Of a DNA stretch of 64,000 nt, positions 59,326-64,000 are shown piece after piece. Source of the stretch: Staphylotrichum longicolle (lineage: Eukaryota; Ascomycota; Sordariomycetes; Sordariales; Chaetomiaceae); contig JAHCVI010000001.1 of NCBI GenBank assembly GCA_019096155.1, forward strand, positions 11,222,001-11,286,000. Direction: 5' to 3'. The position numbers and the translations under genes were made by a program. The notes below the pieces were generated by a model. The model was not told where the DNA came from. It did not search any database and was given only the letters and a program-made list of their open reading frames with translations. Within the stretch, counting starts at the first letter, position 1. Every line of letters begins with the position of its first letter.

Positions 59326-60557
59326 ATGGAGACGCAAACTCGATCGCGACCCGACCTGCGTCCGGTCTTGACCGGCCGCGACCAGCACCCTGGATATCCA
59401 AGGACCAGCCCGTACTCGGCTAGTAGCCCGCTCTACTCGGCCTCGTTGAGCTTACCTAGCCCCATGTACCCGGCATCCCCTGGCTACGACCACTCCATGA
59501 GAGCTCACGAGCGAGCCTTGGTCGACCGGCTCGACCGGCTGGACCAACGCGGGAGGCGCGAATCTCAGCAGTCCCCTACCACAGCCCGCTCGCTTTCGCC
59601 CATCTCTGAGCAGACCCTGAGTGCCCGGCGTGCCTCCGTCGCTAGCCTACCCCTACCCCGTGCCCCGGTCTCTTCCCCGCGGTCACCTGCCTTCATGCAG
59701 TACCCTGGATCACATACACTCGCGGCCCAGACAAGATCGATCCTGCTCGATGGGATGCCAGATGGGCTCCCGCGCCCACCCCAAGAGGACAGCCCTACAG
59801 CCGGACGTCGCCAATCATTACCGCCATGGTCTGCGGGCGCACGGCGGAGTAGCCAGCAGATGCGACAGGAGCTCCGCGACTGGGGCGGCGTGTACTTTGG
59901 CAACGTCCCCATCTCGGACTGCTTTGTGGCGGCGGTTGGTCTTCGACGAACCAGTGAGGGTTCGCCAGTCGACGAGGGTATGCCGGCAAAGGGAAAGCCG
60001 TTTGGAGGTGCAAACCAGATCACCATCCGCGCACGGGTGAGACCGAGCGCTCGCGACCACAAGCCTTTCCTCCTTAAGCGGACATTCGACATGGATGAGC
60101 TCAGAGCCACGATTCCGGAGAGAACTCCCGTGTCGGCAAAAACCCGGCGGTCTTCGATCGAGCCAACCAGCCGGAGCCCCCTTCCTGCGACCCGGCGGCG
60201 CTCATCGGTGGCAGCGAGCCCCAGACACGGTTCAGATTTCGATAGGTCCCATGTCCAGGACACAAATACAGTGCCGATCCGTAAGTGCCAGCTTCCTCTG
60301 ATTGCGCATCTCCGCACGCAAAACGGCGCTAATAAGGTTTTTTTTCCCCCTGCGCAGATTTGAAGTATGCTCGTGCATTCTTCCCTGTCCTGGCTGCCCT
60401 GCTCTACTCGGGGCACATCCAGAAAGGCGACATTATCGATCTGCCGCTGCCCTTCCCGGATGTCTGGGTTCAGACAGTAGAGCATGTCTACACTGGCCAG
60501 GGAGAGCTTACCGACACCATCAAGCAAAACATTCTGTATCTGGGAGGTAAAGTGTGA
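59326..60557 (+). CDS. 384-aa fungal protein with BTB-like C-terminus
   Basis: Exons 59326-60280 and 60358-60557; the intron starts GTAAGT, has GCTAAT and a long T/C tract, and ends GCAG. The start is the first ATG (METQTR). Residues 1-190 are disordered, Ser/Pro/Arg-rich with short SP motifs that look like phosphosites. A more ordered part follows: LRDWGGVYFGNVPISDCFVA, then an ITIRARVRPSARDHKPFLLK strand-rich stretch. After a second Ser/Arg linker, exon 2 codes YARAFFPVLAALLYSGHIQK and ends VYTGQGELTDTIKQNILYLG, resembling the end of a BTB/POZ fold. I do not know a named homologue; function unassigned. Confidence 0.78.
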
Positions 60558-61322
60558 GAGGGGTTGGTGAGGGGGTGAGCATACGGCATTCTTCTTCTCT
60601 TCTTCCGTCATCAATACATGACCCCCGGGCGGCCCATGGCCTCTCGGTTACATGTACTAATTGGCCCCTCCCATGTACACCTCGGGCACTATCGCAATGT
60701 CTTGATGGCAAAAAAATACAGATTCATTCACAGTGAGAACCCGCCTCTGTCTTGACTCGTTCGTGTAGGTTCCTGCTGACCGGCTTCTCTGGCGGTGCCT
60801 GTCCCAGCGGGGTCTGCTCTTGTTAAGGTTCTGACCACCCCGTTTCGAGAGATGCTAGTTGCTGAGTTGCTAGGAGCAACTTCTCCGTACAGTGTTTCAC
60901 ACAAGGCTGAGGGTTCAAGTGTTCTCGACCCCGATCCTTATCGCCCCTCGGTCCCCAGCTCTCCACTTGGATCTGGTCGTCCCATGTTGCAGATAATTGG
61001 GGTCTCAAACACGAACTGGCATCCTTGAGTCAATACGACCACCGACGAGTCCAGATTTCGATCCCACAAATTCCCCTCATTTCTTACCGTGGAGTCCTCA
61101 CAGCTTGCGCATTCTGACACAAACGCCCACACACTGTGGGCTCGTATATATCAACACGAGCACCGCGATGCAGGCCGCGCGGTCCTCGCCTTGATTCTGC
61201 CCGGCCTCGCTGCCATGGAACGCCGTCCGAACGGTGAATTCGCTGAACGCGACACTAAGCCTGACTGAACCTGTGCCATCCGACGTGCTTGACCACACTG
61301 CGGACATCACCAAGAATTCCCA
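60558..61322. promoter_or_regulatory. Spacer and promoter of the P-loop gene
   Basis: 0.77 kb between tandem genes. No recognisable element. Confidence 0.5.
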
Positions 61323-62794
61323 ATGAATGGGCCTCCCGAGCGCCGTCCTCCCCTGGCCACGTCCGTCTCGGCCCCGTGTATCTTCTCCCGTCCGATGGAC
61401 CCGGCGCCGGCGCCGCTAGTCTACATCAACGGCTGGCACGGCATCGGCAAGGAGACGGTGGCCGAGTGCCTGACGCTGCTCCTGGGACGAGACAAGTCTT
61501 TGCTGATCGACGTCCGAAGCGTAGGATGCGAGGCAGCCACCACCACCACCAACAGCTGCTGCGGCAGCAACGGGGCCAGCCACAACCCAAACAACAACCA
61601 CCAGCACCAGCACCAGCGTACACACCGACACGATCCGAACCGCCAATACGACCACCGGCCCCTGCTTACCCCTGAACACCCGCGCTACTTCTCCTTCGAC
61701 GCCGACCCTGACGATCAGGACCCCGACGTGGAAGACCCTGACGATCCCAACTTGGACACCCCCGACACGATCACCACCACCAACACCACTCCCACCACCG
61801 CCATCAACACCAACCCCGCCAGCAACCCCTCCACCACCACCACCTCCCGCTCCGCCTCCTTCTCCTCCGCCTCCACAAACATCACAGCGGCAACCACCAC
61901 AACCGCCTCTTCCATCTCCTCCTCCGCCTCCTCAACCACCCCCTCCCCCCTCCTCCCTCTCCTCGTCCCCGAGCCCCAATCTCAATCTCAACCCCAACAA
62001 CCCAACCCCAACCACACCCCGAACCAACAGACCCGGACCACCTCCCCACCCCCTGCAGCAGCGAGAACCTCACCGCCCTCCTCTCGCACCCGCCCAACCG
62101 GTCCCGCATCGCCATCCTCCCGGCCTGCGCGCCCGACACCCCCGCCGGCCGCGCCGCCGTGCGCACCTTCGAGGCGGCGGCCCCCGCGCGGGCCGGGTGT
62201 TCGTCGCGGTCGCGCTGGCGTGCGAGCCCGTCGAGCACGCCGCGGGTCGAGGAGGGCAGGGCAAGGGGTTCTCGCTCCTGAGGGCGGGGCGGGCGGGCTG
62301 GGGTTGGGGCTGAGGGGGAGGAGGAGGGGGAGGGGATTGAGCGAGAGTTTTGCTTCGCTTGCTGTTGGCGGGGGTGCGTCTGGTGGGAATGGGGTTGGGG
62401 GGAGTAGGAGGGGGAGTGTGGATGGCGGAGAGGAGGGGCGGGCAGTGATGTTGATGGGGTGGAGGGGAGGCTGAGGGGTTGAGTTCCCGTGCCGTTGCGG
62501 CCGCCGATCATCCCAGAGGTGGATGAGGATGGGGTGGTTGGCACGGCCGCGGCCGCGGCGGGGGATGGAATGGGGATGGGGGTGGGCTGGTTGGAGGGGC
62601 TGGCGGCGCCCGTGAAGGCTGGGCTGACCGTGGACGTGACGCGGGTGCCGGTTTTTGAGGCCGCGCTGCAGATCGTCGAGTTTGTGAGAGCGCGGGAGGC
62701 GGAGAGGGATGCTGAGCTGTGCTGTCGCGGCGTTGCTAAGACAGCGGCGACGGGGTTGGCCGGTGAAGGGCGCAGGGCGTCGCATGTGGCTTAG
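61323..62794 (+). CDS. P-loop NTPase/kinase-like fungal protein, frame broken
   Basis: The N-terminus PLVYINGWHGIGKETVAECL is a Walker A of the GxxGxGKxT type seen in AAA_33/zeta-kinase-like fungal proteins. A Ser/Thr/Asn/Pro-rich insert follows (61540-62040). The domain resumes as NLTALLSHPPNRSRIAILPA in another frame (from about 62060), then VFVAVALACEPVEHAA one frame further on (from about 62190), and ends with LTVDVTRVPVFEAALQIVEF at 62620-62680 in a third segment stopping at 62794. The first two changes fit one missing C each in C-rich runs (62041-62058 and 62181-62185); the gap 62280-62480 may be an intron or more breaks. Probably one gene of about 450-490 residues, substrate unknown. 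A run of CAC/ACC repeats gives His/Thr/Asn-rich low complexity. Confidence 0.65.
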
Positions 62795-64000
62795 GGGAGG
62801 TGAGGTGATCTTCTTATATGGCGGAGGGGTCAACCGTCTCGGCGGTGAGAACCGCTCTCGGGACGGGCCGTGTCTCGACTGGGCAACCAGGGGCGGGAGA
62901 CATATAAGGCTGGAAATGGACCACTCCTTGGGCACCTCTACCGAGGCCACCACAACAACGAAGCAGTTCCAAGGAGTCTCATTGGTCTCTCCTCCTTTGA
63001 CCGACCAAGCGAGGCCAACCAGGCTCGGGCAAACCACACCGACCGCGAAGCCACACCGCCTCCAGGATCACAAGACCAGTCCAAGCAAGGGCCTGGCCGC
63101 CGCCTGCCCCCCCGGTTATCTCGGCACAGCACCTGTACGGCGTCATCATATAGCGTCCAGTCCCTGTCCTGCCTTGGTTGTTTCACAACCTTCTGCATGT
63201 CAGGGACGGGCCGTGGCTGGGCTGACAGGCAACGAGGCACAGCATCGAGCTGGCACATGGCGGTCAGGCATGGGGATCATCGGCACGGGCTATCGACCTG
63301 CCGAGGCTTTGTGGCGTCCGTCTCGGGCCGGAATACCCTCTGCTTCGTGTCCTGCTACCGACTCCGTCTCTCTGCTTCCGGGTCTTGGAGCGAGACTCGG
63401 ACAGGGCAGACCGAGGTCTGACTAAGAGAAGGGCAAGCCGTGGCATGTCTGACCTTGGGCCCCCCTGACCGTTGCTCCGGCCCCGTCCTCCTGTCTGGTG
63501 TCCCACACACCCCCGAGTTCTTGTGTGTTAAGGGAGACGGGAGAGAACCCCGGGCGCTGGACATGCCGCGCGACATCCCGCAGACCCATCTGCGATGGCC
63601 AGCGAACGTTGGACAGATTGCGCTACGCGTGCAGGAGAGGGAGTGGGGAGCGGGCCGGGGAAGAGATCAAGATTCACCCGGAGCTTGGCTACGGCAGGGG
63701 AGCGTGTCGTGTGAGGTACTGTGTACCGTCTGTTGACATCATTACGTTTGTGCTACATGATAGACTCGGGTTGGCGTTGGGGGATCTGTTACGGGCCATT
63801 TCACTTGGGAGGGTGGCAGCATGATATCCAGGCTGGTTTGTTCATAGGACTTTCTGGCAACTGCTTTCAGTTATTGACATTGTATGAATGCTTGGTGCCA
63901 TGAGAACAGCAAAAGTCATTTGCTCATCACGACTCCCGCGGTGTCTTGTCTTGATGTACACAAACAAGTACAGATTCCACAGCCATCCTCCGACAAGTTG
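62795..64000. other. Right-edge intergenic DNA
   Basis: 1.2 kb after the P-loop gene. Several frames of up to 238 codons overlap each other on both strands without protein-like features. Nothing supported. Confidence 0.5.

Noticed and set aside
1..64000. tRNA, 5S rRNA or snRNA genes
   Set aside because: No T-loop GTTCRANNC with a matching acceptor stem or 5S-like block was found by eye; small divergent RNAs could be missed.

Overview
The window is nuclear DNA from a filamentous ascomycete, most likely a sordariomycete of the Sordariales/Chaetomiaceae type. The evidence is short introns (mostly 55-105 nt) with GT/AG ends and CTRAC-like branch sites, GC- and C-ending-codon-rich exons, CT-rich leaders, widely spaced genes on both strands, and a recognisable White Collar-2. 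No prokaryotic operons, tRNA or rRNA genes, CRISPR arrays or intact transposons were seen.

Layout. 0-20 kb: the 3' part of a hybrid histidine kinase (+), a PH-domain Ala/Glu-rich protein (-), a 7.3 kb gene-free stretch with decayed repeats, and a 1001-aa protein of unknown function (+). 20-31.7 kb: mitochondrial lysyl-tRNA synthetase (-) head to head with TIM10 (+), an STB2/STB6-like Sin3-associated protein (-), the GID/CTLH E3 subunit Rmd5 (+), and a UPF0658 Golgi membrane protein (-). 34-41 kb: PP4 regulatory subunit 2 (+) converging on RAD50 (-). 42-48 kb: a short-chain dehydrogenase (+), the light/clock GATA factor WC-2 (+), and the exon-junction protein Y14 (+). 50-63 kb: a KIN4-like kinase (-), GWT1 for GPI-anchor inositol acylation (-), a 384-aa Sordariomycete-type protein with a BTB-like C-terminus (+), and a P-loop protein (+).

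Most genes are unrelated housekeeping or signalling genes, as is normal for a fungal chromosome. Two neighbourhoods make functional sense: the divergent mitochondrial pair (LysRS/TIM10) and the convergent DNA-damage pair (PP4R2/RAD50).

The strongest unusual signal is a set of frame breaks in conserved genes (PP4R2, RAD50, TIM10, KIN4-like, P-loop protein). Most are explained by loss of one base from a run of C or G in the coding strand. PP4R2 has at least five and probably eight within about 0.65 kb, while several long neighbouring genes have none. Run-length sequencing or assembly error is the first explanation. Real pseudogenisation and, far less likely, RNA-level correction can be tested against cDNA. 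A second noteworthy structure is a candidate uORF/alternative-splice switch in the LysRS leader, whose stop overlaps the main ATG. I found no clearly new multi-gene system.
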